Part shown: positions 45,565 to 54,307 of the stretch, piece by piece
How the letters are laid out: every line of letters starts with the position of its first letter
Numbering within the stretch: position 1 is the first letter of the stretch
Assembly (NCBI RefSeq): GCF_000730625.1
Contig: NZ_BBIT01000002.1
Coordinates: 682,001 to 746,000 of the forward strand
Source: Pseudomonas oryzihabitans NBRC 102199
GTDB lineage: Bacteria > Pseudomonadota > Gammaproteobacteria > Pseudomonadales > Pseudomonadaceae
Direction of reading: 5' to 3'
Length of the DNA stretch: 64,000 nucleotides
Position numbers and translations under genes: made by a program
Notes under the pieces: generated by a model
Databases searched by the model: none
The model's input: the letters and a program-made list of their open reading frames with translations, nothing else
Told to the model about the DNA's origin: nothing

Positions 45565-47142
45565 ATGTCCCTTATCCGTCCCGATCGTCGTCGCGTTCTG
45601 CAAGGCCTGGGTGCCACGCTGCTGTTGCCCGCACTGGGCCAGCGAACTTGGGCCGCACCAGCAGGGCGCCCGGGAATACCCGATGGGGTCCAGGCGGGGG
45701 ATGTCACTGGCGGGCAGGCGCTGATCTGGAGTCGGACGGATCGTCCGGCGCGGCTGCTGGTGGAGTGGGATACCCAGGAGAGCTTTCGCTCCCTGCGCAA
45801 GGCGGCAGGACCCGTCACCACGGCGGCCCAGGACTACACGGCCCGCATCGACCTGGCCGGGCTGCCGGCCGATCAGCGCATCTTCTACCGCGTGCGCTTC
45901 GAAGACGTAGACAGCGGCGCGCTCAGCGAGCCCGTCATCGGCCACCTGCGCTCGGCGCCCAGTCAGCGCGGCGATATCCGCTTCGTCTGGGGCGGCGACA
46001 CCGTGGGGCAGGGCTTTGGCATCAATCCCGACATCGGCGGCATGCGCATCTACAACGCCATGCGCGAGCGGCGGCCGGACTTCTTCCTGCACAGCGGCGA
46101 CACCATCTATGCCGACGGCCCGGTCCCGGCCCAGCTGACGGTGGAAGAGGGACGCATCTGGCGCAACCTCACCACCGAGGCCAAGAGCAAGGTGGCGGAA
46201 ACCCTGGACGAATTCCGCGGCAACTATCGTTACAACCTGATGGACGCCCACCTCAAGAGATTCAACGCCGAGGTGCCCCAGGTGTGGCAGTGGGACGACC
46301 ACGAGACCACCAACAACTGGTCGCCGAGCAAGACGCTGGACGATCGCTACCAGGTCAAGGACATCAATGTCCTGAGCGGTCGGGCCCGCCAAGCCTTCCT
46401 GGAATACGCGCCCATGCGGGGCGTCTCGGCCGACGGGGCAGGGCGCATCTATCGACGGATCGCCTATGGCCCCCTGCTGGATGTCTTCGTGCTGGACATG
46501 CGCAGCTATCGCGCCGGCAACGACAGCAACCTGGGTAGCGAGGAGGGCGGTCAGGGCGCCTTTCTGGGTCAGGAGCAACTCGACTGGCTGAAGAAGGAGC
46601 TGCAGGCGTCCAAGGCGACCTGGAAGGTGATCGCGGCCGATATGCCCATCGGGCTGCAGGTCCCGGATGGCAAGGACGCGCAGGGCCAGGCGCGCTGGGA
46701 GGCGATCGCCAACGGCGATCCCGGAGCCCCCAAGGGGCGCGAGCTGGAAACGGCCGACCTGCTGCGCTTCATCGCCCGGCAGGGGATCCGCAACACCGTC
46801 TGGCTTACCGCGGACGTGCATTACTGCGCCGCGCACCACTATCACCCGGACAGGGCGGCCTTCCAGGATTTCGAACCCTTCTGGGAATTCGTGGCGGGGC
46901 CGCTGAACGCCGGCAGCTTCGGTCCCAACCCGCTGGATGCCACCTTCGGGCCCGAAGTGGTGTTCCAGAAGGCGCCGCCCCAGGCCAACACCTCACCGCT
47001 GAGCAACTTTCAATTCTTCGGGGAGGTGGAGATCGACGGCAAGACCGCTGAATTGCAGGTCACTCTCAGGGATCAGGACGGCCGTCCGCAATTTACCCAG
47101 AAGCTGCAGCCCCTGAATAGCAATACCACCCCCACAGCGTAA
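45565..47142 (+). CDS. phoD: PhoD-family alkaline phosphatase/phosphodiesterase
   Basis: 525 aa. A twin-arginine signal peptide is present (RPDRRRVLQGLGATLLLPAL, cleavage near AAPAG), so it is folded before export. The PhoD N-terminal beta domain (~40-130) precedes the metallophosphatase core: FVWGGDTVGQG, FFLHSGDTIYADGP with metal ligands, WDDHETTNNW, and TADVHYCAAHHYHP near the C-terminus. These Ca/Fe-dependent enzymes release phosphate from mono- and diesters in the periplasm or outside the cell. Monocistronic; a Pho-box-like repeat lies in the upstream region. Confidence 0.92.
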   Translation: MSLIRPDRRRVLQGLGATLLLPALGQRTWAAPAGRPGIPDGVQAGDVTGGQALIWSRTDRPARLLVEWDTQESFRSLRKAAGPVTTAAQDYTARIDLAGLPADQRIFYRVRFEDVDSGALSEPVIGHLRSAPSQRGDIRFVWGGDTVGQGFGINPDIGGMRIYNAMRERRPDFFLHSGDTIYADGPVPAQLTVEEGRIWRNLTTEAKSKVAETLDEFRGNYRYNLMDAHLKRFNAEVPQVWQWDDHETTNNWSPSKTLDDRYQVKDINVLSGRARQAFLEYAPMRGVSADGAGRIYRRIAYGPLLDVFVLDMRSYRAGNDSNLGSEEGGQGAFLGQEQLDWLKKELQASKATWKVIAADMPIGLQVPDGKDAQGQARWEAIANGDPGAPKGRELETADLLRFIARQGIRNTVWLTADVHYCAAHHYHPDRAAFQDFEPFWEFVAGPLNAGSFGPNPLDATFGPEVVFQKAPPQANTSPLSNFQFFGEVEIDGKTAELQVTLRDQDGRPQFTQKLQPLNSNTTPTA

Positions 47143-47193
47143 ATACACTTAATGATAATCCTCTGCACAGCTATCAAGAAGAGGTCCAAGTTC

Positions 47194-47208
47194 TTGTAAA
47201 TGCTACAA
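47194..47208 (+). promoter_or_regulatory. inverted repeat over the tus promoter, possible Ter-like site
   Basis: TTGTA-AATGC-TACAA, arms perfectly complementary. The right arm plus the next base (TACAAT) looks like a -10 hexamer, and the site lies 29-43 bp before the tus-like start. The overlapping stretch ATGCTACAATCT resembles, with several transitions, the core of the E. coli Ter consensus. E. coli tus is autoregulated by a Ter site over its promoter, which makes this position suggestive; the sequence match itself is weak. Confidence 0.35.
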
Positions 47209-47236
47209 TCTGGTAGATATCAGGTTGGAGTTGGCC

Positions 47237-48181
47237 ATGTACGAAGACATCAAGAGCGCGTTCGAAGACCTCAAGCGGAGCATCGCTATCTTCAATGAAC
47301 GCTGGCCCGGGAAGGTGATAGCTGCCCGGGTCTGGCGGCTGCCGCTGCTGGCCCAACAGCGGGTGCCCGACCACATCGCGGCGGAGTCCTTCGAGGGCAG
47401 CGCCGCGGTGGAACTCACCCGCGATGCCTTGCTGGCCTTCCATCTGCAACCCGGCCAGGCACCGGGTACGGTCAGCCGACTGCCCGGTTATATCGCCCTG
47501 GCCGAGCCGCTGATGGAGGAGATCCTGGCCATCAATACCTGCAAGGCCGCCTTCAGCGCGGCGATCGAGCAGACACGCCTGGAACTGGAGCTGGCGCCGG
47601 AGGCGCGGCCCCGCATCATGCGCAAGGCCCTGGGCGGCGCCTTCAATACCAAGCAGCTGATCCGCAAGGTGCATGGCTTTCCCGATCCGGTCCGGCAGCT
47701 GACCTTTACCTGGGCCGGGCACACCGCAGGGGGAGAGCGGGTCAAGGTGGCCAAGGTGCGCGAGCAACTCAAGACCCTGGCCATGGCCCGTGCCGACCGG
47801 GAGCGGATCGCTCTGGATCGCACCTCGGAATGGCAGGAACACCAGGCGCTCAATCGCATGGCGGACGATGACATCCTGGTCCGCCACAAGAAGATCGCAC
47901 CGCATCCGCGGGCGATGCTCTGGTTCGGCGAGGAGAGTCGCTATGACGCCATGATCCACGCGAACCTGCCGGTGTTCGTGGTACCGGCTCAGGACGGCAT
48001 GCAGGTCGTCGATCTGCGCGACTTCGACCGGACTCAGCGCGGGGCACTGCGACCCGACATCAAGCCGCGTCGCGAGGTGCTGGCCACGCGGTTGCTGTAC
48101 CTGCCCACCGATAACCCGGAACGGCCCGCCGCCCAGCGCAACAACGAGGCTACGCTCAAGCGCTCGACCTACAGTCGCTGA
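47237..48181 (+). CDS. tus: Tus-family DNA replication terminus site-binding protein
   Basis: 314 aa, close to E. coli Tus (309). Start at ATG 47237 behind GGTTGGAG; a TTG at 47225 would add four residues. Matching blocks in the right order: AIFNERWPGKVIAARVWRLP (N-terminus), RLPGYIAL, EEILAINTCKAAFSAAIEQ (Tus has INKLKTTFEHIV), LTFTWAGHT (LRFGWANKH), KKIAPHPRAMLWFGEE (RPVKVQPIARVWYKGQ) and the final LATRLLYLP (LIIPRLHLYV). Tus blocks replication forks at Ter sites in one orientation. The family is typical of Enterobacterales and some plasmids, so a Tus-like gene here is notable. No transfer signature is evident in base composition. Confidence 0.82.
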   Translation: MYEDIKSAFEDLKRSIAIFNERWPGKVIAARVWRLPLLAQQRVPDHIAAESFEGSAAVELTRDALLAFHLQPGQAPGTVSRLPGYIALAEPLMEEILAINTCKAAFSAAIEQTRLELELAPEARPRIMRKALGGAFNTKQLIRKVHGFPDPVRQLTFTWAGHTAGGERVKVAKVREQLKTLAMARADRERIALDRTSEWQEHQALNRMADDDILVRHKKIAPHPRAMLWFGEESRYDAMIHANLPVFVVPAQDGMQVVDLRDFDRTQRGALRPDIKPRREVLATRLLYLPTDNPERPAAQRNNEATLKRSTYSR

Positions 48182-48192
48182 GCCCCGATGAC

Positions 48193-48249
48193 GTTACCGA
48201 GCGGGTGGATGTCGTAACCAGATCCTTCATGGCCGAGTGAAAAGGTAAC
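48193..48249 (+). promoter_or_regulatory. GTTAC/GTAAC half-sites upstream of sigma-54 promoter (possible CbrB sites)
   Basis: GTTAC at 48193-48197 and GTAAC at 48214-48218 face each other across 16 bp, with a further GTAAC at 48245-48249. They lie about 75-130 bp upstream of the -24 element, the usual position for an enhancer-binding protein. They resemble the inverted GTTAC/GTAAC-type sites described for CbrB at crcZ promoters; the exact consensus could not be checked. Confidence 0.5.
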
Positions 48250-48325
48250 GAAATCCTCCGCAACAGTTGCCTGCACACCAGCCTCGAATCAGAGAAACCC
48301 AGGATTTTCAACGACTTATGAATGT

Positions 48326-48341
48326 TGGCACGGCGAGTGCT
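48326..48341 (+). promoter_or_regulatory. sigma-54 (RpoN) promoter
   Basis: TGGCACGGCGAGTGCT: the -24 element TGGCACG and -12 element GTGCT have the required GG-to-GC spacing (10 bp between) and differ from the TGGCACG-N4-TTGCW consensus by one base. Predicted transcription start is near 48352. Confidence 0.82.
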
Positions 48342-48351
48342 TTATTACTGG

Positions 48352-48574
48352 CACAAGAACAACAAGATGCGCCGCTAACCGCCCACAACAAGAACAAGAC
48401 GGCCAAGGCTCGCGAACCGATCATTTTGGAACGCTCCAGAGCAACCAAAGTAATCTGTTCACTTCCCACCTCGTTGGTGGGGCGTACTAAAGATCGATGA
48501 CGTCGACGTCCGACAACAAATACAAGAGGACAGCAGACGTACTTGAACAGGGGAGCCTCAGGGCTCCCTTTTTT
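48352..48574 (+). ncRNA. CrcZ/CrcY/CrcX-type Crc-Hfq-sequestering sRNA (candidate)
   Basis: Predicted RNA of about 223 nt from the sigma-54 start to a T-run terminator, without a credible coding frame. It holds three A-rich clusters of the Hfq/Crc target type: AAGAACAACAA at 48355-48365, AACAAGAACAA at 48387-48397 (both containing overlapping perfect AANAANAA units) and a looser AACAAATACAA at 48515-48525. In Pseudomonas, CbrB- and RpoN-dependent sRNAs of this design titrate Hfq/Crc and relieve carbon catabolite repression. The combination of RpoN promoter, upstream half-sites, motifs and terminator is diagnostic. It seems shorter than characterized members. Lying between tus and a DUF1349 gene rather than after cbrB, it is more likely CrcY/CrcX-like than CrcZ (inference). 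Confidence 0.82.
48551..48574 (+). terminator. Rho-independent terminator of the sRNA
   Basis: Stem GGGAGCC / GGCTCCC with a 4-nt loop and an uninterrupted six-T run (48569-48574), the best intrinsic terminator in the window. Confidence 0.92.
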
Positions 48575-48733
48575 CATGCCTGCAAAAAAGTCGCTGGAGG
48601 GCAGGTAATGGCCCCTGGCACAGCGCTCAGCACTCTGCTCGTGGTCCTCGCAGTACGATTTACCGTCTGGCTTTGGCGCATCGGGCATCCGTGATCTATC
48701 GTGAGCGCAGCCCATCCGCCATGGATACCTGTC

Positions 48734-49327
48734 ATGACCCTTGCGAAGACCCTGCCTGCCCATTGGCTGAACGAGCCGACGCGCTGGTCCGATACGGACG
48801 GCCTGCTGCATATCAGCACCGATCGCGAGACCGACTTCTGGCAGAAGACCCAATACGGCTTCGAACGTGACAGCGGACATTTCCGGGGTTATGCGGCCGG
48901 CGCGGACTTCACCGTGCAGGTGCGGATCACCGGGACCTTTACCGAGCTGTACGACCAGGCCGGCCTGATGGTGCGGCAGGGCAGCGAGCGCTGGTGCAAG
49001 ACCGGGCTCGAGATCAACGATGGCATCGCCCATCTGGGCAGCGTCCTCACCCTGGGGCATTCCGACTGGGCCCTCGGGCCGATGCCGGATGCGGTCAGGG
49101 GATTCTGGTTGCGCATGACGCTGAACGCCGAGGTGCTGCGCCTCCAGTATTCCCTGGATGGGCAGACCTGGCCGCTGTTGCGGCTGTGCCGCTTCGCGAG
49201 CGAAGAGGGTGCGGCCCTGCAGGTCGGGCCCTATTGCTGTTCGCCGCAGCGCGAGGGCCTGGAGGTCAGCTTTGCCGACCTGCAGATCGGGCCGGCGATC
49301 GTCAAGGAACTGCACGACCTAAGCTGA
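48734..49327 (+). CDS. DUF1349-like concanavalin-type protein
   Basis: 197 aa from the ATG at 48734; the open frame begins at 48701, but the first 11 residues are not protein-like. The pattern of a short beta-sandwich with DFWQKTQYGFERDSGHF, FTVQVRITGTFTELYDQAGLMVRQGSERW in two parts, KTGLEINDGIAHLGSVLT and GPYCCSPQREGLEVSF matches the DUF1349 family (sometimes named regulation of enolase protein 1). Biochemical function is not established for the family; no signal peptide is seen. Convergent with the polyol dehydrogenase gene, 11 bp apart. Confidence 0.85.
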   Translation: MTLAKTLPAHWLNEPTRWSDTDGLLHISTDRETDFWQKTQYGFERDSGHFRGYAAGADFTVQVRITGTFTELYDQAGLMVRQGSERWCKTGLEINDGIAHLGSVLTLGHSDWALGPMPDAVRGFWLRMTLNAEVLRLQYSLDGQTWPLLRLCRFASEEGAALQVGPYCCSPQREGLEVSFADLQIGPAIVKELHDLS

Positions 49328-49338
49328 CCGCGAGGCGA

Positions 49339-50112
<774 letters not shown>

Positions 50113-50133
50113 GGTCTTGGCTCCAATCGAGAG

Positions 50134-50155
50134 AAGCCGACCGCGCGGTCGGCTT
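50134..50155 (-). terminator. perfect 22-bp palindrome between polyol-binding protein and dehydrogenase genes
   Basis: A fully self-complementary sequence from AAGCCGACCG to CGGTCGGCTT. On the transcribed minus strand it is followed by TTCTCTCG, not a T-run. It is probably an mRNA-stabilizing or attenuating hairpin that lifts the binding protein above the dehydrogenase, as is common behind ABC binding-protein genes. Confidence 0.65.
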
Positions 50156-50172
50156 TTTGGGGTAGAAAGGGA

Positions 50173-51480
50173 TTACTTGAGATAGCCCGCGCGTTTCATC
50201 TCGCGGGTCGTCGAGGTCTGGGCCGCGTTGAGGGCCTGTTCGACGCTCATCTGGCCGGTGAGGGCAGCCGAGAACAGCTTGCCGACCGAGGTGCCGATGG
50301 CCTGGAATTCGGGAATGGTCACGTACTGGATGCCGACGTAGGGCACCGGCTTGGCCGAGGGATGGGCCGGGTCGGCGTGCTGCATCATTTCCAGGGTGAT
50401 CTTGGCGAAGGGCGCAGCGCTCAGGTAGGCCTGGCTGTAGGTGGACTGGCGAGTGCCCGGCGGGACGTTGGAGATGCCGTCCTGCTCGGCCACCAGCTGG
50501 ATGTATTCCTTGGAAGTCGCCCAGGTGATGAAGGTCTTGGCCGCCTCCTTGTGCTTGGCGCTCGCCGGGATCGCCAGCGACCAGGCATACAGCCAGGACG
50601 AGCCCTTGTCGGTGACCTCATGGGGCGAGGCGGCGAAGCCGACCTCGTCCGCCACCTTGCTCTGGCTCTTGTCGGTGGTGAAGGAGCCGGCGACGCTGGC
50701 ATCCACCCAGAGCGCGCACTTGCCGCTGTTGAACAGCGCCAGGTTCTCGTTAAAGCCGTTGCTGGAGGCGCCGGGCGGGCCGTACTTCTTCATGTTGTCG
50801 ACATAGAAGTTGGCCGCTGCCGTCCACTCGGGACTGGTCAGTTCGGGGTGCCACTGCTCATCGAACCAGCGCGCGCCGAAGGCATTGCCCATCAGGCTGA
50901 GCAGCGCGACGTTTTCCCCCCAGCCGGCCTTGCCCCTCAGGCAGAGGCCGTATTGCTCCTTGTCCGGCTGGTTGAGCTGGCTTGCGAACGCGGCGAGTTG
51001 CGACCAGGTCGGCTTGTCGGGCATCTGCAGGCCGGCGGCCTTGAACAGGTCCTTGCGGTAGTAGGTGACGGTGCTTTCGCCATAGAACGGCAGGGCATAG
51101 AGATGGTTGTTGACCGACAGCCCCTGGCGGACCGCCGGGAAGATGTCTTCGACGTCATAGCTGGCAGGCAGGTTGTCGAGCGGCTCCAGCCAGTTCTTGG
51201 CCCCCCAGAGCGGGGTTTCGTAGGTGCCGATGGTCAGGACATCGAATTGGCCACCACCGGTAGTGATGTCGGTGGTCAGTCGCTGCCGCAGCACGTTTTC
51301 TTCGAGCACCACCCAGTTGAGCTTGATGTCGGGGTGCTGTTGTTCGAACACCTGGGACAGCCGCTGCATGCGCACCATGTCGCTGTTGTTGACGGTGGCA
51401 ACGGTGACCGATTCGACGGCCTGGGCAATACCGGTCAACCCGAGACCGGCCAACAGCAGCAAGGCGATAGGGCGCTTCAT
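50173..51480 (-). CDS. ABC-type polyol (sorbitol/mannitol) solute-binding protein
   Basis: 435 aa. Signal peptide MKRPIALLLLAGLGLTGIAQA. SBP_bac_1 family: LSQVFEQQHPDIKLNWVVLEEN, TIGTYETPLWGAKNWLEPL, YALPFYGESTVTYYRKDLFKAAG, GENVALLSLMGNAFGARWFDE, TDKGSSWLYAWSLAIP and the closing NAAQTSTTREMKRAGYLK, all as in MtlE/SmoE-type mannitol/sorbitol-binding proteins. The usual next genes (two permeases and an ATPase) are missing; the dehydrogenase follows directly. The permease must be encoded elsewhere, or the operon has lost it. Divergent from the AraC-type regulator at 51729. Confidence 0.9.
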   Translation of the reverse strand: MKRPIALLLLAGLGLTGIAQAVESVTVATVNNSDMVRMQRLSQVFEQQHPDIKLNWVVLEENVLRQRLTTDITTGGGQFDVLTIGTYETPLWGAKNWLEPLDNLPASYDVEDIFPAVRQGLSVNNHLYALPFYGESTVTYYRKDLFKAAGLQMPDKPTWSQLAAFASQLNQPDKEQYGLCLRGKAGWGENVALLSLMGNAFGARWFDEQWHPELTSPEWTAAANFYVDNMKKYGPPGASSNGFNENLALFNSGKCALWVDASVAGSFTTDKSQSKVADEVGFAASPHEVTDKGSSWLYAWSLAIPASAKHKEAAKTFITWATSKEYIQLVAEQDGISNVPPGTRQSTYSQAYLSAAPFAKITLEMMQHADPAHPSAKPVPYVGIQYVTIPEFQAIGTSVGKLFSAALTGQMSVEQALNAAQTSTTREMKRAGYLK

Positions 51481-51728
51481 CTTCTTCTCTCCGTGACTGC
51501 CACAACGGGCAGCTTGTTGTTGTTATCAATGACTGGCCGCCGATATAAATCTGATCTCGACAGCGCAGCTGGAGAGGATTACAACAGCAGGGCCAAGCCG
51601 CTGGCTAACCTGGCACTGACCGATTACCGATACATTTTTGACCTGGATCGCCGAGCGCACCGAGGTCAAAAAAGCATCGATAGCCAGGCCGGCCGGTGCG
51701 GGCCTACAAGAACGAGCAGAGGTGCATC

Positions 51729-52643
51729 ATGAAGGCGACCGCCTTCCTCGAGGCGCGGCCGGCAGAGCTGGAAGTGATCTTCGCCGCGCCCGACCAGAGC
51801 TTTCGCTGGTACGAGCACGACTATCCCTACGCCTTGGCGCGCTGGAATCATCATCCGGAATACGAGATCCACCTGATCCGCCAGGGCAGCGGCCGGCTGC
51901 TGGCCGGCGACTATGTCGGGCCCTTTGCCGCAGGTCATGTGGCCATGATCGGGCCGGATCTACCGCACGACTGGATCGGTGATCTGCCACCCGGCGAGGT
52001 GCTCGCGGGCCGTGACGTGGTCATCCAGTTCAACGGCGAACTGTTGCGCTCGCTGAGCGCCGTGGCGCCGGAACTGGGCGATTATCTGCCGTTGCTGGAA
52101 CAGGCCCGACGCGGCCTGGAGTTCAGCGGCGACACGGCCCGCGAAGCGGCTGCCTTGATCGAGGCGATCGGCCAGGCCCAGGGCGCCGAGCGGCTACTCA
52201 GGCTGTTCGCCTTGCTGGGCTTACTGTGCCGGGCGCCGGGAAGCGAGAGGCTCGTCCTGGCCAGTGCCTGTTATGCGCCGGCGCTGGATGCCCGCAGTTC
52301 CGCACGGGTGCATCAGGCCTTCGACTATCTGCTGAGCGAACTCACCGAGGACATCCGGCTGCCGGTGATCGCCAGGCGCGTCGGCATGAGCGAGGCGGGG
52401 TTTTCACGCTTCTTCAAGAAGGTCACCGGCCACGGTTTCATCGAACTGGCGCGCAAGCTGCGCATCCAGCGAGCCTGTCGGCTGCTGCTGCAGGCGGAGC
52501 TGTCCATCGCCGCCATCTGTTTCGAGGTGGGCTATTCCAACCTGTCCAATTTCAACCGGCATTTCCGCAACGAGACCGGACGGACGCCCAGTCAGTATCG
52601 CCAGGAGCAAATCGGAACCCGGCGTCAGCAGCCGCATGGGTGA
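51729..52643 (+). CDS. AraC-family regulator, MtlR-like
   Basis: 304 aa from the ATG at 51729; an upstream in-frame ATG at 51696 would add 11 residues. The N-terminal cupin domain shows FRWYEHDYPYALARWNHHPEYEIHLIR and GHVAMIGPDLPHDWIGDLP, the arrangement found in MtlR, the mannitol/arabitol/glucitol regulator of Pseudomonas. The C-terminal AraC domain has IRLPVIARRVGMSEAGFSRFFKK and FEVGYSNLSNFNRHFRNETG. Divergent orientation with the polyol-binding-protein gene (249 bp between) strongly suggests that it controls that promoter. Confidence 0.9.
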   Translation: MKATAFLEARPAELEVIFAAPDQSFRWYEHDYPYALARWNHHPEYEIHLIRQGSGRLLAGDYVGPFAAGHVAMIGPDLPHDWIGDLPPGEVLAGRDVVIQFNGELLRSLSAVAPELGDYLPLLEQARRGLEFSGDTAREAAALIEAIGQAQGAERLLRLFALLGLLCRAPGSERLVLASACYAPALDARSSARVHQAFDYLLSELTEDIRLPVIARRVGMSEAGFSRFFKKVTGHGFIELARKLRIQRACRLLLQAELSIAAICFEVGYSNLSNFNRHFRNETGRTPSQYRQEQIGTRRQQPHG

Positions 52644-52735
52644 GGGCGGGCGAGGGTGGTCATGCCCTGGGCCGGTAGGCGCTCATAGAGGTAGGCGTAC
52701 CTGGCCCTGGAGCGCCAGATACGCCGAACACAGCC

Positions 52736-53773
52736 TTATTCCGCGCTGGACGGCTTGGCCCAGAGGTTGATGTCGCCTTCGACCGCATGGGTGTCGATCT
52801 CGGCCAGTTCCTCGGCGGTAAAGCTCAGGTTGTCCAGGGCCGCGACGTTTTCCACGATCTGTTCGGGCCGACTGGCGCCGATCAGGGCGCTGGTGATGCG
52901 CGGATCGCGCAGGGTCCAGGCCAGGGCCAGCTGCGCCAGACTCTGGCCGCGGCGCTTGGCGATGGCATCCAGGGCGCGGACCCGGGCCAGGTTCTCGGCA
53001 GACAGATGGCCTTGCTGCAGCGACTGGCCACCGGGCTGATTGACCCGGGCTTCGGCCGGAACGCCATTGAGGTACTTGTCGGTCAGCAAGCCCTGGGCCA
53101 GTGGCGTAAAGGCGATCACGCCGCTGCCGATTTCCTCGGTCGCATCCAGCAGATCCTTTTCGATCCAGCGATTGAGCAGGTTGTAGGCCGGCTGGTGGAT
53201 AAGCAGCGGGATCTTCCAGTCGGCCAGCAGCTTGGCCATTTCCCGGGTCTTGGTCCCCGAATAGGAGCTGATGCCGATATAGAGCGCCTTGCCTTGCTGG
53301 ACCGCGGTGGCCAGGGCGCTGGCAGTTTCTTCCAGCGGCGTGTGTTCGTCGAAACGGTGCGAATAGAAGATGTCGACGTAATCCAGGCCCAGGCGCTTGA
53401 GGCTCTGGTCCAGGCTGGCCAGCACGTATTTGCGCGAGCCGCCACCTTGGCCATAGGGCCCGGGCCACATGTCCCAGCCGGCCTTGCTGGAGATGATGAG
53501 TTCGTCGCGATAGGCGGCGAAGTCTTCGCGCAGCAACCGACCGAAATTGATTTCGGCGCTGCCATAGGGCGGCCCGTAATTGTTGGCCAGGTCGAAGTGA
53601 TTGATGCCCAGATCGAAGGCGGTACGCAGCAAGGCACGCTGACGATCCAGCGGCGTGGTGTCGCCGAAGTTGTGCCAGAGGCCCAGCGACAGCGCCGGCA
53701 GCACGAGACCGCTGCGACCCACGCGGCGGTATGGAATACGGTCATAGCGATCGGAAGCGGCTTGATAAGCCAT
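52736..53773 (-). CDS. aldo/keto reductase, YghZ (L-glyceraldehyde 3-phosphate reductase) type
   Basis: 345 aa AKR14-like protein. Seen: YRRVGRSGLVLPALSLGLWHNFG at the start, catalytic Asp and Tyr in FDLANNYGPPYGSAE, Lys in SSKAGWDMWPGPYG, His in YVDIFYSHRFDEHTPLEET and the NADPH-binding ITSALIGASRPEQI. YghZ reduces toxic L-glyceraldehyde 3-phosphate and methylglyoxal. It begins YQAASDRYDRIPYRRVG, typical for the family. Alone on its strand, facing the AraC gene; upstream is a 534-bp gene-free region. Confidence 0.92.
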   Translation of the reverse strand: MAYQAASDRYDRIPYRRVGRSGLVLPALSLGLWHNFGDTTPLDRQRALLRTAFDLGINHFDLANNYGPPYGSAEINFGRLLREDFAAYRDELIISSKAGWDMWPGPYGQGGGSRKYVLASLDQSLKRLGLDYVDIFYSHRFDEHTPLEETASALATAVQQGKALYIGISSYSGTKTREMAKLLADWKIPLLIHQPAYNLLNRWIEKDLLDATEEIGSGVIAFTPLAQGLLTDKYLNGVPAEARVNQPGGQSLQQGHLSAENLARVRALDAIAKRRGQSLAQLALAWTLRDPRITSALIGASRPEQIVENVAALDNLSFTAEELAEIDTHAVEGDINLWAKPSSAE

Positions 53774-54307
53774 TCAAAACTCCTCGGGATGGAATACTTG
53801 TTGGAAACCCAGGACATTCGCGCGTGGTGACACAGGCGGAGGCGCGACCATCGAAAAAGAGCTCCGGGAACGGACGCCATCCGATTAAAGCTGTCGACGG
53901 CATCTTGTACAAACGGCCGCTGCGGATTTTGCGCTGCAGGTGTGCGGTAAGCGGCGATCTGAATTCCTGAAGCGGTCATGTCTGGCAAACTGGCAAGGCG
54001 GTAGCGGATTTCAGAAAGCCGCCAGCGTGAAAAGGCAGACACTCGGGTGCAGCGCTCCATAACCATAACTTCGCATAATGTATATTATGTTAAATTGGAT
54101 ATGGACCTAGACTGACAACTGCCCTTTGCCATCCCCTCCAGTCTTTGACCTTATCCCTGATTCGGCCACCTGCTTCGACTCCGGCTTCCCTACCCTGGCC
54201 CTGTTGATCAGCGATCAGGATCTCCTTGCATGACGATCCTGAAAACGCGTCCGTTGCGAACGACGCCTTCAGGATCTCTCGACTGATCACCGGCTGCCAT
54301 CGAGTCC
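53774..54307. other. gene-free stretch upstream of the aldo/keto reductase gene
   Basis: About 530 bp. No convincing open frame. It contains the lox-like/inverted-repeat element at 54065-54098 and, near 54202-54221, a GTTGATCAGCGATCAGG symmetric stretch. It should hold the reductase promoter and the 3' end of the pxp operon. Confidence 0.5.
54065..54098. repeat. lox-like element with inverted CATAAT/ATTATG core
   Basis: The left 13 bp (ATAACTTCGCATA) differ by one base from a phage P1 loxP arm; the following 8 bp (ATGTATAT) match the loxP spacer at 6 of 8. The right 13 bp match at only about 7 of 13. An internal inverted repeat CATAAT-GTAT-ATTATG (54074-54089) could instead be an ordinary repressor operator. 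Function not known; no recombinase gene is in the window. Confidence 0.4.

Noticed and set aside
48267-48500. 77-codon open frame on plus strand between tus and the DUF1349-like gene
   Set aside because: It overlaps the sigma-54 promoter and the sRNA; its Lys/Asn-rich part arises from the A-rich Crc/Hfq motifs.
48308-49315. 335-codon open frame on the minus strand
   Set aside because: Antisense shadow of the DUF1349-like gene extended through the sRNA; no protein-like motifs.
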